DNA of 64,000 nt from the NCBI GenBank assembly GCA_016802295.1, contig JAESIW010000124.1:1076031-1140030 (forward strand). The letters run 5' to 3'. Every line of letters starts with the position of its first letter. The first letter of the stretch is position 1. The stretch comes from Brachionus rotundiformis. Its lineage: Eukaryota > Rotifera > Eurotatoria > Ploima > Brachionidae. The notes under the pieces are model-generated. The model made no database searches and had not been told where the DNA came from. It was given only the letters and a program-made list of their open reading frames with translations. Shown piece after piece: positions 49,435 to 61,365 of the stretch. Position numbers and translations under genes: made by a program.

Positions 49435-50060
49435 TTCTACAGTATTAAACAGATAATTTTTTTAAAATTTTTGTTTTTTTAATTTTTCTTGTCATTTTGA
49501 AAAATGTGTTAGGGGTTTTGTTTTTTTCGGCAACGATCGAGTTTGATTTAAAGAAAAAAGAATTTTTCTACTCGTTTTTTGAAAAAAACGATTCAAATTT
49601 TTAAAATATTTATTAACAAAAAACAAAATTATATTATAAAATTTTAATAAAATAATTCTCGTTTTGAAAATATTATCTTTAATTCAAACTACATATTTAA
49701 TTAATTGGAGACAAAATATTTTTTGAAAAGAAAGCTAAAAGAGTTTTAATTAACTTTTAAACAATTAACTTAAAGTCTTAAAACTAGGACAATTTCACAA
49801 ATAAAATGTGTATGAAATTAATCAATAATAATTTTGTACTTGTAGAGTTTAATTGATGAAAAAATTCCTTATAAAAATATGTTATAAACAAAGAAATTTT
49901 TAAAACAAATAAAAATATTCAAAATGTAAAAACAATTAGTAATATGAACAATTTGATGATAAGATTAGAAAAATTGAGAAAACAAGCTAACAAAATTACA
50001 AACTTTTTGAAAAAATCTAATAAAAACATTGATTATACAAAGATCGATTCTAGTGTACGC

Positions 50061-50292
50061 TCTTCTTTGATTTGGCATCATCTTTAGTTGACCATATTCA
50101 ACATCAATTTTACTGTACAGTGATCTAATGGCTCTTCTTTGATTTGGCATCATCTTTAGTTGACCATATTCAACATCAATTTTACTGTACAGTGATCTAA
50201 TGGCTCTTCTTTGATTTGGCATCATCTTTAGTTGACCATATTCAACATCAATTTTACTGTACAGTGATCTAATGGCTCTTCTTTGATTTGGC
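50061..50292. repeat. 72-bp tandem repeat, 3.2 copies
   Basis: Units start at 50061, 50133, 50205 and 50277 (TCTTCTTTGATTTGGCATCA). The three full units look identical. The unit length is a multiple of three, and the minus strand stays open across the array, each unit coding 24 residues beginning MPNQRRAIRSLYSKIDVEYG. The array lies between the 3' ends of SBF and NPHP1. I cannot link it to a gene, so it may be a minisatellite or a relic exon. Confidence 0.85.
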
Positions 50293-50680
50293 AAATTTCT
50301 TTTTTTGAAAAACTTTTAGGCCTTTATATTAACTAAAATTGGTTAAGAATCATTGCGTTTCATCTTTTATCCCTTTTATTTTAAGCTTATAAATTTTTTT
50401 CAGTCTTAGTTTTCAAGGTTTCAAAACTTATTGCTTTTGTTTCAAAGCCATCTTTATTTTTTTTGGTCTCGCTAATAGTTTTTATTTTCTATCATATTAA
50501 TACATCGCCTTGATTTTTTTTCTTTTCTATACCCATTTTTTTTGAATGGGTCTTTTAATTTACTATTAATTCATGTTTCTAATTATTTTATTATAATTTT
50601 TTAACAAATTAGATTATTTTCTCATTTTTTTTTAAAGTTTATTATAATTGTTGATAAAAAATAAAATAAAATTTTTAGCT

Positions 50681-53600
50681 TCATTCTATTATCTCATATC
50701 TCAATTCTTCAATATTAAATGGATCAAACTTTTGATTTTCGTCTAACAAAAATTCCAACTTATTTTCTTTGCGTATTTGTTTTGCCAAGATGTTAATAAC
50801 TATCTCTCTTTGTTCCATTGCCTCATGGTTATGAAAAGCCACTGTTGGCATTGTATAATGAAAAAGCAGTGGATAAAAATCATTGTATGTTTTTATAAAC
50901 CATTTTCTTAATTTTGACCCATCATTCTTAAATATCAATTTATTAATTTTAAAAAAATTCATTCTAAACATTAATTACTCTATCATCTCTTTTCAAACCA
51001 TCTTTAACATGGTTGAATTCAATCCTAATTGCGTTAAGAACGTCCGCGTTCTCCAGAGCCAAAGGAAAAGTTTTCAAAAATTCAGAATGAACCGGTTCTG
51101 TTGAAACATCAAAAGATCCAAAGTCAACCAATGGAACAATGAAGTTGGCAGCAAATTCTTCATAGTAAAATTTCATAAATGTGGCAGTCAAAGAGCTGCA
51201 TATCAAAGGACTCGGCAATACACTTTGAATAGAAGAATTTTAAAATTTTTCTTATTATTAATTGTCTAATACCTAATAGTTTCTAGAGCTTGAGTTGTTG
51301 GTTCACGGATATTAAACTTAATTTTAGATTCCTTGAACAATTTAGTTATAAATTCATTAAAGGCACCATTATTTCTCGGCACACTGGGATCCAGAGGCGT
51401 ATTCTTGTCATACACTGATCCTCCATTTAGAACCAAATCATAGCTCTTATTGACTAATTGGAAATTTTTTCCTTCATCAACAAAAGGCAAATGAGCCCAA
51501 CCACAGCACAGTTCTGTTTCTTCTAAAGTGTTCTACACAAAAATTTTAAAATAAAATTTTTATATTTTTTTTGTTTTGTATACTATTTTTTTTGCATATA
51601 TTGACAATTCGAACAAAATTCCCAAATTGGTCTTTTCAGGCACAGCATTGGCAATTAGAAAAAATTCCGAAAAATCAAATAAAGAAATTAAAGATTTATA
51701 ACTGTCCTCAAAAATCCATGTTCGGTCATCTCTGCCAACTATGTGAGCTCTAATTGTGTGAACATTGCCAATTACAGAAACACCGTCGAACAAACACACA
51801 CGTAATGTTCGACTTAGAACCTCAAGCTCCTGTTTATTAGGTGCTGGTATGTTTGTGCACTTGTGTACCACAATTGTTTTCAAAATTGTATTCATTCTAT
51901 TTCGAATCTTAAAATTATATTTTATTTTAAATATAATTATATATTTATGTATATATATTTTTTTATCTATTTTTACTTTATTTTCTTTTTGATCCCAGAA
52001 GAAATTCCTAAAATTTAGATGTGAATCGGACAATTTTGGCTTCAGAATTGTCTCATACGAATGCTCACCATCTTGATAATTTAATTATATATTTTAATTA
52101 GCAATTTTTATTACCTTTTAAAGTTTTGGCCAAAAAAGAATCAGCAAAAGTACATGGAACAGATTCATTAACAATTAAAGCATTCTTATTAATCAACTCC
52201 TTTGATTTTGTTTTTGACTTTTTTTTCTTTTTGTCCTCTTTATCTTCTTTCTCTTCCTCTTGGACAACTTCTTCTTCTTCATGCAAATCTTCTTCCGGTT
52301 TATCGGAAAGCAATTTTAAATTTTCAACTGGAACTGATCCACTATTTCCCTCGGAATTCCTAACTATATAATAACCATCATCTTCAGTCAAGTCTTCAAA
52401 CTCCACTATTTCTCCCTTTGTAATTTTCAGATCATCCTCAATTTCAGGCTCGTAGTCACTGACTACCAAAAACTTTGTTCCAACCTCGTATTCGCCTTCG
52501 ACTTGTGGTTTAGACTTTTCTATTGGTTCTCTTGGTTCTTCTTTTATCTCCTCACCATCACTTTTTTCTTCTTCATCTTCTTCATTATCATGGTCAATCT
52601 GAGACTTTTTCTCCTCTATTTTATTAGTTGTTATCTTATTAGCTATCTCAGGCTTTTCTTCTTTTTCTACCTCTTCTTCTTCTTCTTCATTTTCTTCATC
52701 TTCTTCTTCTTCATCTTCTTCCTCTTCGTCTTCTTCCTTGTCATCCTCTTCATTATCTTGGTCATTTTTCTCAGCAAAAGGACCAGCTGATTGTTCACTC
52801 TTCTCCTCTTTACCTCTATTCTTATTCATTAAATTGATTAAATTTTGAGCAACCTGTTTTGTCTCCTCTTTGTCTTCTCTTTCACTTTCGTACTCATTGT
52901 CTGATTCCTCCTCACTCTGATCGTCCATTTGAGATTTTTGCTCCTCTCTGGCCTGTTTGGCAATCATTTCCTTAAGACTAAGTGTGGCTTTGGGTCTTTC
53001 CTGCTCTGCTTCTTCTTTCTCATTGTCCTCATTGTCTTGTTCATTGTGGTTATCTTCCTCGTTGTCTGGCTCCTTTGCTTCTTCAGCTTGTTGCCGGTCT
53101 ACACTAGCGGCCTCATTAATTATATCCCGCAAAGCATTGGTTCCAGTGGTGTCCGAATCTTTGGACTTTTTGTCCGATTTACCCTCCTGTTTGGCCTTTT
53201 TGGCTTCCTCTTTTTCCTCAGCTCTTCAAAATAAATTAAAATCGGTCTGCTGAAATCTCAAGGATCATCTCACTTTTTTTGCTTGTCCAAGTCTTGGTTT
53301 AGCTTTTTCAAGCACTTGTCTATCTTAGACTGAATATCTTTTAGCTTTTTTAGCTCACTAGACTGACGCTTTTTGAATTCTTTTTCCTTTAGACTAGCAT
53401 TTTCATCCTCCTGGATAAAATCAATAAATTAAAATTTAATTAAATTAATATCAATCAAATACCTTTTTAAGATTGTTTACTCTATCTAATAAATCATTTG
53501 ATTTAGTTGAGTAATCCTGCAATCTAAATATAAATAATGAATTTAGTAGTTATGTTTATAAAATCAATAAAAGCTTTTAAAAAAAATTAATTTTTTTTAT

Positions 53601-55286
53601 TATTATTATTTTTTTTTCAGGCGAAAATTTGATAACCATTAATTTAGAGATTTTAGTTATTTATTTAAGCTAGCTTTAGGAGTAGATTATCTATGATGAA
53701 TATATGGGACGATTAGAGATTAAATTTAGTCTGTCTATTAAATCGGACCAGAAGATTTAATGTTTTCAATAAATTTATCTATTCTTACAGACAAATATTA
53801 TAGATAGAATATTTTAAATATTTTTTTTCGCTATATTATAAACAAATACTGAATTTGTTTAGTCTTAAACTTTAATCAGTATGCCAAATAGAAATCAATC
53901 ATTTGTGTTTAGATAAGATTGGCTGATTAGTAAACACATCTCAGGTGAAGATAGCTCCTCTAACTAGGTTAAGTGGGCTTTTAAAAAAAATTGATTGATT
54001 TTACAAATAATCAGCCTAAAAATCTAATCAATAATTTGCCTCATAGATCATCAGTTGTCATTATTCTTCTCTATTCAAGAGAAGATCCATACTTCCTTTA
54101 ATATGTTTTTAAATTAGTGCCTTATCAGTAAACGAATACTTAATTGTAATTTAATTTAGATTTTTTTATAAAATAATGTAAATAATTATTTATGGAAAAA
54201 TGTGGTTGATGCTGACTTTGATGGTTTTTTGTGTGTATGCTGAGGAAAGAGAGTCCGAGTGTAAATATTGCGAAAGACAGCTGCCTGGAGCTGTGATCAT
54301 TGGAGTCAAGAAGTCGGGCACTTACGCCCTTCTCCGTTACCTCAGTCTCAACCGGCATGTTAAGCCTGCCCTGAAGATAAATGGCTGCAACTTAAACGAA
54401 ATACATTTCTTCGACTCGGACCTGAACTACTCTTTTGGTCTTGAATGGTACAAAAAGCAGATGCCCTTACTGTGCAAAAAGACCAAACAAGAAAACTTTA
54501 TGGTCATCGAGAAAACGCCTGGCTACTTTCGAAGTGAAAGAGCTGCTGAGAGAATTAGAAAATTTGACAAAAACATTAAAGTAATATTGATTGTACGCAA
54601 TCCTGTCAAAAGGCTACAATCCGAGCTGACACATTGTTACCATAGGCAAAAAAGACTTGGTTTGGAAAAAAAATGTCTAAAAGTGAATGACCATTTAGAA
54701 AATGTCTTCCTGAATGGCAACAAAAGCCAGTTGTTTGACAACAAATTTGTCCGAAATAGTTTGTACTATTTGGACTTGAAAAAATGGTTGAGATTCTTTA
54801 GAATAAATGAAAGCTTACATGTGGTCGATGGTGACAATTTTATCCAAAGACCATGGGAGGAATTGAGTCAAATTGAAAATTTTTTGAGCCTAACCAACCA
54901 TATCAATAGAAACAATTTTACTTATGATCCGAATAAGAATTTTTATTGTTTAAGTGAAACTGATGGACTTAACTGTTTGGGAAAGAACAAGGGTCGAAAA
55001 GAACATGTTTATTTAAGTCAATTTGTAAAGTCAAATTTGGAAATTTTTTTTAATAAATGGAATTTTTTATTTTATGATTTAATTGGTAAAAATTTTAATT
55101 GGTAATAAATTTTTGTTTTACTTACGAACTAATTGCTTCATCAAGTCCTTGTTTATAAGCATCTTTGTCTTTGTTAAAACTTTTGAGATCTAATTTAGAA
55201 AAGGTCTTTATTTTGTCCTCAATCTCTTTTTTAAATTCTTCGATATCTTTTTCCGATTGATACAAAGGTTTTAAATTATCAGTCAT
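50681..55286 (-). CDS. NPHP1: nephrocystin-1 (coiled coil, SH3, nephrocystin domain)
   Basis: Ciliary transition-zone and cell-junction adaptor. Nine exons on the minus strand: 55286-55126, 53523-53463, 53410-53274, 53223-52115, 52071-51977, 51907-51584, 51532-51273, 51222-50979 and 50926-50681; about 878 residues; phases fit throughout. The first three exons form a Lys/Glu-rich coiled coil. Exon 4 has long Glu/Asp tracts around an SH3 domain (FLVVSDYEPEIEDDLKITKG, then GYYIVRNSEGNSGSVPVENL). The nephrocystin homology region follows: LSRTLRVCLFDGVSVIGNVH, NLGILFELSIYA, LCCGWAHLP, LVLNGGSVYD and DPSVPRN. The protein ends RYEIIE. The acidic tracts are longer than in human NPHP1 (732 residues). 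Intron 1 (1.6 kb) holds a sulfotransferase gene on the opposite strand. Exon 1 membership rests on phase and coiled-coil character. Confidence 0.92.
54200..55105 (+). CDS. HS3ST: heparan sulfate 3-O-sulfotransferase (HS3ST1-like)
   Basis: Golgi enzyme that transfers sulfate from PAPS to the 3-O position of glucosamine in heparan sulfate. Single exon, 301 residues. The start has a cleavable-looking signal (MWLMLTLMVFCVYA) without a long stem, like HS3ST1. The 5'-phosphosulfate loop is IIGVKKSGTYALL; further motifs are EIHFFDSDLNYSFGLEWY, VIEKTPGYF, the 3'-phosphate site LIVRNPVKRLQSE, YYLDLKKWLRFF, VVDGDNFIQRPWEEL and FYCLSE, ending FNW as in the family. The paired Cys near the C-terminus are present. 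It lies wholly inside NPHP1 intron 1 (53524-55125), antisense to it; its stop is only 20 bp from NPHP1 exon 1. Confidence 0.93.
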   Translation: MWLMLTLMVFCVYAEERESECKYCERQLPGAVIIGVKKSGTYALLRYLSLNRHVKPALKINGCNLNEIHFFDSDLNYSFGLEWYKKQMPLLCKKTKQENFMVIEKTPGYFRSERAAERIRKFDKNIKVILIVRNPVKRLQSELTHCYHRQKRLGLEKKCLKVNDHLENVFLNGNKSQLFDNKFVRNSLYYLDLKKWLRFFRINESLHVVDGDNFIQRPWEELSQIENFLSLTNHINRNNFTYDPNKNFYCLSETDGLNCLGKNKGRKEHVYLSQFVKSNLEIFFNKWNFLFYDLIGKNFNW

Positions 55287-55497
55287 CTTTAAAATCTTGT
55301 CTGATTTATAATATTTTTAGTAAATTTGAATAAAAAAAAATTTTTAGACTTTTTTTCCCAAATCACCATAGAAACCAAATTAGTAAAATAATTCAAATGG
55401 ACTTAAACTTGTCCTTATTTTTATTCATTTTAATTTAATTTTATTAAATTATCATTTAATTATTTATTAAAAAAAAGAAAAGAATTATAATAATAAA

Positions 55498-57089
55498 TTA
55501 AATAGCTTTCAGTTGTTTGCCAATTTTTTCGAAAGCTGCTACACATCTATCAATATCTTCAAAAGAGTGTGAAGCTGATATTTGTACCCTGATCCTTGCT
55601 TTTCCTTTAGGTACCACCGGATAGCTAAATCCAATCACATAAATACCTTCATCTGAGAAATAATTGATTATTTTTTCTTATTTAATAAATTGAATTTTAC
55701 TTAGCATTAAATCTGCAAAGTCCGATGCTAACTTGGCATCACCAAGCATAACAGGACTAATGGCATGGTTATCTCCAGAAATTGTGAAGCCAAGTGCTTC
55801 CATTTTGTTTCGAAATCTGGCTGTATTTTCAGCTACTTTATTTGGTAAGCTTGTATCTTTTGTTATAAGTTCCAAGGCCTTGAAAAATGTAAGTTAAAAA
55901 AATTTTTAATTGACTTTTAGGATTACTTTGGAGGCTCCAGCCACCACTGCCGGTGGTAAAGTATTCGAGAAAAGATACGGCCTCGATCTTTGTCTAAGGA
56001 TATCCACAATTTCCTTGCATCCAGTAGTGTAGCCTCCAGCAGCTCCTCCAAGGGCTTTTCCCAATGTTGAATTAATTATGTGAATTCTTTCACGTGGAAT
56101 ATTCAAATACTCTTCTGTTCCACGACCAGTAGCGCCAAAAAATCCCGTCGCATGGCATTCATCAATGAACACCAAACTTTCATACTTATCTGCTAAGTCA
56201 CATATTTCTCTATGTATTATTATTATTATTTTTAAATATAATAATATAAAATTATCTAAAAAAAAATCTAGTACTTTAATGGTGCTACATTTCCGTCCAT
56301 GGAAAAAACACCATCTGTCACAATAAGCTTAAATCTAGCGCCATTTTTGACTGCTTCTTGTAGTTGTAGCTCTAAATCATTCATATTCTTGTGCTTATAT
56401 CTAAATCTCTTTGCTTTGGACAGTCTTATACCATCAATTATGGACGCATGATTAAGCTCGTCTGATATAATGGCATCTTCGGCTGTCAACAAGCATTCAA
56501 AAATTCCAGCATTTGCATCAAAACATGAGGCGTACAAAATAGCGTCTTCACGACCATGAAATTGGGATATTTGTTCTTCTAAATTTTTGTGAATATCCTT
56601 ACAAATTAAAAAATTAAGTTAAATTTAATTTAGTTGAAAAAATTAATCTTATTAATCTATTAATATTATTATTATAAATAAAGTAAATTTTTTTACTTGT
56701 GTACCACAAATAAATCTAACTGAACTTAAACCAGATCCATATTTTTCTAGTACTTCTTTTCCAGCATTGATAACTTCTGGATGGCTCTTGGAAAAACAAT
56801 TACCAAAAAGTTATCTTTTAAAACAAATAAATCAAAAATCTACCGATAAGCCCAAATAATTATTAGCGCAAAAATTCAAAATTTCTTTTTGGTTACCAGC
56901 CACTTTTATTTTTGAGCCTTGCTTAGTAACAATAACTCTTTCATTTTTAAATGTTCCAGCTTTTTTAATGCCATCCAATTGTTCGTTTAAATGATTCCTA
57001 AAATTCTTGAGAGCCACAGCAGATGAGCATCGAATTGAGGTGCCAACATTTGGTTTGCTAACTTTTATTATTTTGGCGAGAAAATTCAT
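55498..57089 (-). CDS. GCAT: glycine C-acetyltransferase (2-amino-3-ketobutyrate CoA ligase), mitochondrial
   Basis: PLP enzyme of threonine breakdown: 2-amino-3-ketobutyrate plus CoA gives glycine and acetyl-CoA. Exons on the minus strand are 57089-56844, 56786-56697, 56597-56275, 56209-55927, 55878-55701 and 55652-55498; introns 48-99 bp; about 424 residues (human 419). The N-terminus is basic and Ser-rich (KIIKVSKPNVGTSIRCSS), fitting a mitochondrial presequence. Motifs are FCANNYLGLS, SSVRFICGTQ, DELNHASIIDG, VFIDECHATGFFG, and the PLP lysine in INSTLGKALGG; PYLFSNTLPP and SYPVVPKGKARIRVQIS close the fold. For exon 4 the donor GTAATC gives ASK-ALEL, matching the family. It lies 211 bp beyond the start of NPHP1, on the same strand. 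Confidence 0.96.
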
Positions 57090-57282
57090 TTTTTTATTAA
57101 TATTTTTTGTCTATAAAGTTCTTATTTATACTCTAAAAGGTGTGGATTATTATAATTTTTATAACCCATACCTGAATAAAGTGTGTTTAAGCTTTACTTT
57201 GATTCCATGGCATTCCATGGTGAACAAGACGACCTTATGCGTCAAAAATTAATTTAAAACTAAGTTTATTTTTTATATTTTA

Positions 57283-57915
57283 TTAAATTCTTTTTTCAAA
57301 CGTGGCTATTATAAAAATATTATCTTTTTCATATTGAATATTTTTTATTTTAATTAAAATATTGTCGCCAATGCTCAGCGAATCAAGATTTTTTTCCATT
57401 GAAATGTCCTCGGGGCTGTCGGATTTTTTAGCATTTTTTTCCGATGATCTCTTGAAAATTGTAGCATTCAATCTGTCACACATCAAACAATTGATGTAAG
57501 TCTCACCAATTTTATTCACAACAGCTTTGACTTTTTTATCTATTTTGGGACAGAATACCACGCATTCCAAATCCACATAAAACTGTATAAAGGCATGGTC
57601 GTCAATAGCAGTGGCTACATTTTGAAGTAGTGTCTTTTTACCCATGGCTATGGGCACCCCACCAAACCTAACTCAATTTTAAATATAAAATTTTTAAATT
57701 ATATTTAAATACTCATTAAAGACTTCTTGGTTTGCTTTGAATATCGCCTCTTCTATTCCTTTGTCCAAATTTCCCAGATATTTTGGTGGTAGAGTTATCA
57801 ATTTTCGGATTGATTTTTTTTTCAGTCGTAAGTATTTGTCGGTAAGGTCCCAATCGGCTACGCTTCGTCTTGTAGGAGATTCTAATTCTTGACTATACTC
57901 CATTTGCATGGTCAT
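57283..57915 (-). CDS. POLR1F: RNA polymerase I subunit RPA43 (POLR1F/TWISTNB)
   Basis: Pol I stalk subunit that contacts initiation factor TIF-IA/Rrn3. Exons on the minus strand are 57915-57713 and 57667-57283, joined by a 45-bp intron in phase; about 195 residues. The N-terminal RPB7-like domain has LITLPPKYLGNLDKGI and, across the splice, FNE-FGGVPIAMGKK. The OB-like half has FYVDLECVVFCPKID, VVNKIGETYINCLMCDRLNA and a conserved acidic-to-hydrophobic end (SIGDNILIKIKNIQ). It lacks the long charged C-terminal tail of vertebrate proteins. Alignment with remembered TWISTNB is good over both halves; RPB7-type relatives are less likely because of the VPIAY-like and FCP motifs. Confidence 0.85.
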
Positions 57916-58581
57916 TTTTTATAGCAAATTTTTATTATTGTTTTTTAAATTATTTTGAATAAAATTTAAAACAATCTATATTTTTTACTAATTTATTCAT
58001 TTAAGATAAGACAAAAATGTGCTCCAAATCCAAAAGTAAAGTTTTTTAAAGATAAAAAATTTAGTTTCCAAAACAATTAATAGATTGAATTGATTAATTA
58101 ATATTAAATATTAATGCGTGTAATATTATTTTATCTGATGAAAGATATTTTACTTTCTTATCATTTTTGTAAATATTTGAAATCAATGTATTGCTAAACA
58201 TTTTTATTAGGCTTTAATTTTTAACAAAAGATATATTAATTTTTTAAATCAATTTTATTATTTTATTTTAAATAATAAAAACGGAAATAATATTGACCCA
58301 TACGATTGTTTCAATTAGCTTAAATGGGAATCAACAACGAAAATTCAAAAATTTTATTTAAATATAAAACTTGTTATTTAAGAAAATTAAGACTAATCAA
58401 ATGCTTATGCGAATAGAATTAAAAGCTGAAAACAAAACAAAATGTTTTTTTTCCTAGCTCCTTTAGGAGTATATTTGAATTATTTTATTAATTTTTAAAT
58501 GATGAAATATTAAAACAGCGCGTGTATATTTACTTTGAATAAATAACCAAATTGAACCAATTTCTTGAATTTTAGATAAAA
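57916..58581. promoter_or_regulatory. divergent gap POLR1F / prohibitin
   Basis: 666 bp of AT-rich sequence between opposed start codons. It may hold promoters and 5' UTRs of both genes. Nothing else is recognised. Confidence 0.3.
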
Positions 58582-59514
58582 ATGTCCAAATTAATGAACT
58601 CATTAACTAAAATCGGTGTCGGCATCGCCTTGGTCGGGGGAGCTGCCAACTCAATTTTGTACAATGTAGATGGTGGACACAGAGCTATTATTTTTGATAG
58701 ATTCCAAGGTGTTAGACCGCACATAATTGGTGAAGGAACCCACTTCATGATTCCATGGCTGCACCAACCGATCTTCTTCGACATCCGTAGTAGGCCTCGC
58801 ACAGTTGCTGTTTCCACTGGAAGCAAAGACTTACAAACTGTCAATATTTCTTTGCGTACTTTGTACAGACCAAGGGCCGAGATTTTACCAAAAATTTACA
58901 CAAATTTGGGTCTTGATTATGAGGAGAGAGTCCTTCCTTCGATTATTAACGAAGTGTTGAAGGCTATTGTGGCTCAATTCGATGCCAGTGAGCTAATTTC
59001 TCAAAGAACAATGGTATCACAACAAATTAGTAAAATGTTGACCGAAAGAGCTGAACAATTTGGTTTAATTCTTGACGATATTTCGATTGTGACTACTTTA
59101 AATTAAAATTAAAATTTCTATTTTAATTAATTTTCAAAAGACTCATTTGACATTTGGTGCTGAGTTTACCAATGCTGTAGAAGCCAAGCAAGTAGCGCAA
59201 CAAGAAGCAGAGAAGGCAAGATTTTTGGTCGAAAAAGCCGAGCAGAGCAAACGAGCTGCGGTCATCAGAGCAGAAGGAGACTCAAAAGCAGCTGAATTGA
59301 TTGCCAAAGCTCTTCAGGAAGCAGGTGATGGTATTAAAATCAGAAATTAAATATTTTATTGTGCATATATTAAATTATTTTTAACAAAGCTCTGGTTGAG
59401 TTGCGTCGCATAGAGGCTGCCGAAGAAATTGCCAAATCGCTGTCTTCATCTCCAAATGTTGCGTATGTCAGCGACAACGCTAATATGCTACTCAGTGGTG
59501 TTTCTTTTAAATGA
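58582..59514 (+). CDS. PHB1: prohibitin-1
   Basis: Inner mitochondrial membrane scaffold that forms rings with PHB2. Exons are 58582-59088, 59141-59330 and 59390-59514, introns of 52 and 59 bp, product 273 residues (human 272). The N-terminal hydrophobic anchor is GVGIALVGGAANSILYNV. The SPFH/PHB domain follows (DGGHRAIIFDRFQGV, EGTHFMIPWL, FDIRSRPRT, SLRTLYRP), then the coiled coil (EAKQVAQQEAEKARFLVEKA) and the end AALIRAEGDSKAAEL-like block with LVELRRIEAAEEIA. Splice joins reproduce the conserved SITHLTFG and GDALVELR joins. Its close match in length and sequence to human PHB1 makes this one of the surest calls. Confidence 0.97.
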
Positions 59515-60171
59515 TTTAACTAATAAAAAAGTTTTAAAAAATTTAACATTTGTTTGTTTATTTATTGAATAAAATCTGACCGTTCATTTTTAATTTTTAA
59601 CAATTAATAATTTGATAATTAACAGTCAAGCAATTAAAGGATCATATCATTAACCATTCTTCTGGAAACTTTTGAATATTTTTAAATTTGATTGATCAAA
59701 TGAATACAAAAATGTATTCCTCTTTATGTCAATTATTATTTAAAATTGGAAAACAATAATTTTCAGATAATTTTTTATATTTAGATTATTTTTGAGGAGT
59801 TAAGTTGAATTAGGCCAAATATGTGGACTGAAATTGTGGTGCCAGTTTTGACCTAATGCAAAAAATTAGCATATTTTATTATAGGAAGTAAGTTATTAAG
59901 AGTTTATCGGAATAATTATAATATATTCATTCAACCACGGTCTCTAAATTAATAATTTTGATCTAGATATACTCATATTCAAAGATTAGTAGTATTTTTA
60001 GAATCAACAACTAGGCCTATTGGATCTAATCAAAATTTTTTATGATATTGGTAAAAAAATTAAATTATTTGCGCAAAAAAAAAGGCGTGTAGCCAAATCA
60101 TAATTTAGACAAGAAATGTTTAGAAATACCTTGGAAAATTTTATATTTTTAAACTGAATCAAATACTTCAA
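59515..60171. other. gap prohibitin / SPSB3-like gene
   Basis: 657 bp of AT-rich sequence with no open frame. It should hold the prohibitin 3' UTR and the promoter of the next gene on the same strand. Confidence 0.3.
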
Positions 60172-60858
60172 ATGATAGAAAAAATGCTTGGAACACATCC
60201 GCTAATCTCGGACCAGTGTAGAATTTCAACGAATGGTAAATGGGACACCGAAATCAAGTCAGAGTTCGCAACCATATCGCCAGACTACAAAACAGTTCTA
60301 TTTTTCGATGGTCTTGAGTCAAAAGGAACTGCTGGTGCTCGTCTGGCAATGCCGGTATCAGGTGGAAGCTTTTATTTTGAGTTCAAAGTCGGGGAGCCAT
60401 TGTTTGGCACTGCGGTGATGTTTGGACTTGGAACCGAAGACACTCGACTATCGTATGCCAACTACAATTACGTGCCTTTGATTGGCATGGATCAAAATGG
60501 CTGGGGCCTTTCGTATAAAGGCACTGTTTGGCATAATGGAAAGTACAAAAAATTTTGTGACGCATTTTTTGAGGAGAATACATGCATTGGCATGCTGTAT
60601 CATGGCAAAAAGCTTCACTTTTTCATCGATGGAGTCTACAAAGGCATCGCTTTTGACAATGTGGACTCAAACGGCAAGCAACTCTTTCCAATGGTATCAT
60701 CTACTGCCGCAGACACTGTCATTGAACTAATCACTGCATGTAGATTAAACTACTCATTACAAGATTTATGCGCTTTTAGAGTCAAAAATTTGTTCAAAAA
60801 TGAAATTCAGAAATTGGAAATACCAAAAAATTTAATTATTCTTTTAGCCAATATGTAG
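60172..60858 (+). CDS. SPRY domain and SOCS-box protein, SPSB3-like
   Basis: Single-exon protein of 228 residues, probably a substrate receptor of a Cullin-5/Elongin B-C ubiquitin ligase. The SPRY/B30.2 fold covers about residues 25-190: GSFYFEFKVGEPLFGTAVMF, GLGTEDTRL, GMDQNGWGLSYKG, HGKKLHFFIDG and LFPMVSSTAADTVIEL. The last 35 residues fit a SOCS box (SLQDLCAFRVKNLF, then LEIPKNLI). The G(T)D/VMxGxGT, DxxxWGLSY and FYPMV-STAA pattern is closest to SPSB3 among the SPSB proteins. The N-terminus is shorter than in vertebrates, and a second in-frame ATG four codons in is an equally good start. It could be an SPSB3 orthologue or a lineage-specific SPRY/SOCS paralogue. Confidence 0.83.
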   Translation: MIEKMLGTHPLISDQCRISTNGKWDTEIKSEFATISPDYKTVLFFDGLESKGTAGARLAMPVSGGSFYFEFKVGEPLFGTAVMFGLGTEDTRLSYANYNYVPLIGMDQNGWGLSYKGTVWHNGKYKKFCDAFFEENTCIGMLYHGKKLHFFIDGVYKGIAFDNVDSNGKQLFPMVSSTAADTVIELITACRLNYSLQDLCAFRVKNLFKNEIQKLEIPKNLIILLANM

Positions 60859-61365
60859 ACTATTTTTTTGTAAATAAATTTTTATTATGTAAATTTTTTC
60901 TTAAATTTAAAATTAAACTTTTGATTACGGATGGTTTTTAGAGTATATGTGCAAAACTTAAGGCTTTTTTGTTAAAATCTCACTTAAAATAATTAAAGTA
61001 AAGGTTAATTTTCATAAAATTAAATATTTAATTTGAGTTCTATAAAATATCAAGAAAATTGAATTTTAATTATGATTAAAATGCTCTTATTAGACTTTCT
61101 TTATCTTGATTGCAAATAAAACAATCAAAATAATAAAGATATTTTTGATTTTTTTTTAAAACATTATTTTTGTTTTGACATAAACAAAAAATTGATAAAA
61201 ATTTTAGCTCTTATCTTCTAAAGTAAAAAAAATTCAAGTTTAATATATCAACGAATTAATAGTTTAAAAATAATATAAGCCAAAAGTAATTATTTACAAA
61301 GTTATTAATGAAAATTTCTTTAATCTGATATTTATTTGATACTTAAAATTTTAAGAATATAACAA
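60859..61365. other. AT-rich gap, no gene seen
   Basis: About 500 bp of AT-rich sequence after the SPSB3-like stop, with no open frame or repeat recognised apart from poly-A/T runs. Confidence 0.3.

Noticed and set aside
50061..50292. CRISPR array
   Set aside because: Units are directly abutting 72-bp copies with no unique spacers, and the DNA is animal nuclear.
52126..53253. Plus-strand Phe/Ser/Leu-rich open frames opposite NPHP1
   Set aside because: They are the complement of Glu/Lys/Asp-rich codons in NPHP1 exon 4 and only look like membrane proteins.
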